Origin: JASJBU01 sp965372385
GTDB taxonomy: Bacteria > Pseudomonadota > Gammaproteobacteria > Chromatiales > Chromatiaceae
Length of the DNA stretch: 5,309 nt
Direction: 5' to 3'
Assembly (NCBI GenBank): GCA_965372385.1
Contig: CBDVCD010000250.1
Span: 1 to 5,309, forward strand
Positions 5,248-5,309 of this stretch are shown one piece after another; position 1 is the first letter of the stretch, and every line of letters starts with the position of its first letter. The translations under genes were made by a program, and so were the position numbers. A model generated the notes under the pieces. It did not search any database, was not told the DNA's origin, and worked only from the letters and a program-made list of their open reading frames with translations.

Positions 5248-5309
5248 CTCGATTGTACTCGCTTTCGCAATCAGTAATGTAATTCTGGGGACGCAATACT
5301 TAATTGATC

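Larger units (their letters stand above)
5175..5309 (-). mobile_element. Group II intron, 3' end (runs off the right edge)
   Basis: The minus strand entering from the right edge ends in a recognisable group II intron domain V-domain VI pair and a 3' splice site after ...CTGTGAC (last intron base 5175). Group II introns are self-splicing ribozymes and retroelements; the reverse transcriptase gene, if present, should lie beyond the window in domain IV. A GATTG/CAATC stem at 5251-5272 may be the base of domain IV or the linker before domain V. The 3' exon starts with TGCATAAAAATGG and leads 63 bp later into the modular gene on the same strand. Whether the intron is full length cannot be seen here. 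Confidence 0.75.

Noticed and set aside
1..5309. tRNA, rRNA or CRISPR array
   Set aside because: No T-loop signature with acceptor pairing, no rRNA blocks and no regularly spaced direct repeats were seen.

Overview
The window looks like a piece of a proteobacterial chromosome, most likely gammaproteobacterial. Three exported redox/hydrolase genes sit in a GC-moderate core, beside an anaerobic ribonucleotide reductase activase. AT-richer, mobile-looking DNA surrounds them. The taxonomic guess rests on gene style only (Tat substrate, di-heme peroxidase, SoxA/TsdA-like cytochrome, Shine-Dalgarno usage) and is weak below class level.

Layout. (a) 1-310, minus strand: the N-terminal 103 codons of a radical-SAM NrdG-type activase, running off the left edge. 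(b) 311-956: no intact gene. It carries an AT-rich, frameshifted PIN-domain (VapC-like) remnant on the minus strand at about 412-757, then a gene-free leader. (c) 968-3628, plus strand: a tight three-gene operon encoding a di-heme cytochrome c peroxidase/MauG-type protein, a Tat-exported calcineurin-like metallophosphoesterase (2 bp after the first stop), and a small mono-heme cytochrome c (19 bp further on). All three carry export signals, so they probably act together in the periplasm. (d) 3638-3874: a 237-bp non-autonomous element (MITE). It has near-perfect 20-bp terminal inverted repeats beginning CCTAGA, a perfect 5-bp target duplication (TTCAA) and a nested internal palindrome, and it starts 9 bp after the operon's last stop. 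(e) 3880-4226: non-coding sequence with several inverted repeats. (f) 4227-5111, minus strand: an AT-rich, complete 294-residue protein with an Ada-like Cys/His zinc motif, an Ig-like middle and a FlgD-type Ig C-terminus. (g) 5175-5309, minus strand: the 3' end of a group II intron, with domains V and VI, the bulged branch-point A and the 3' splice site. It ends 63 bp upstream of the gene in (f) and enters from beyond the right edge.

How it fits together. The operon encodes a periplasmic electron-transfer unit (small cytochrome c to di-heme enzyme) linked to a phosphoesterase whose substrate is unknown. The combination is the main functional puzzle. The flanks (toxin remnant, MITE, group II intron, AT-rich modular gene) mark this as a site that has taken insertions repeatedly.
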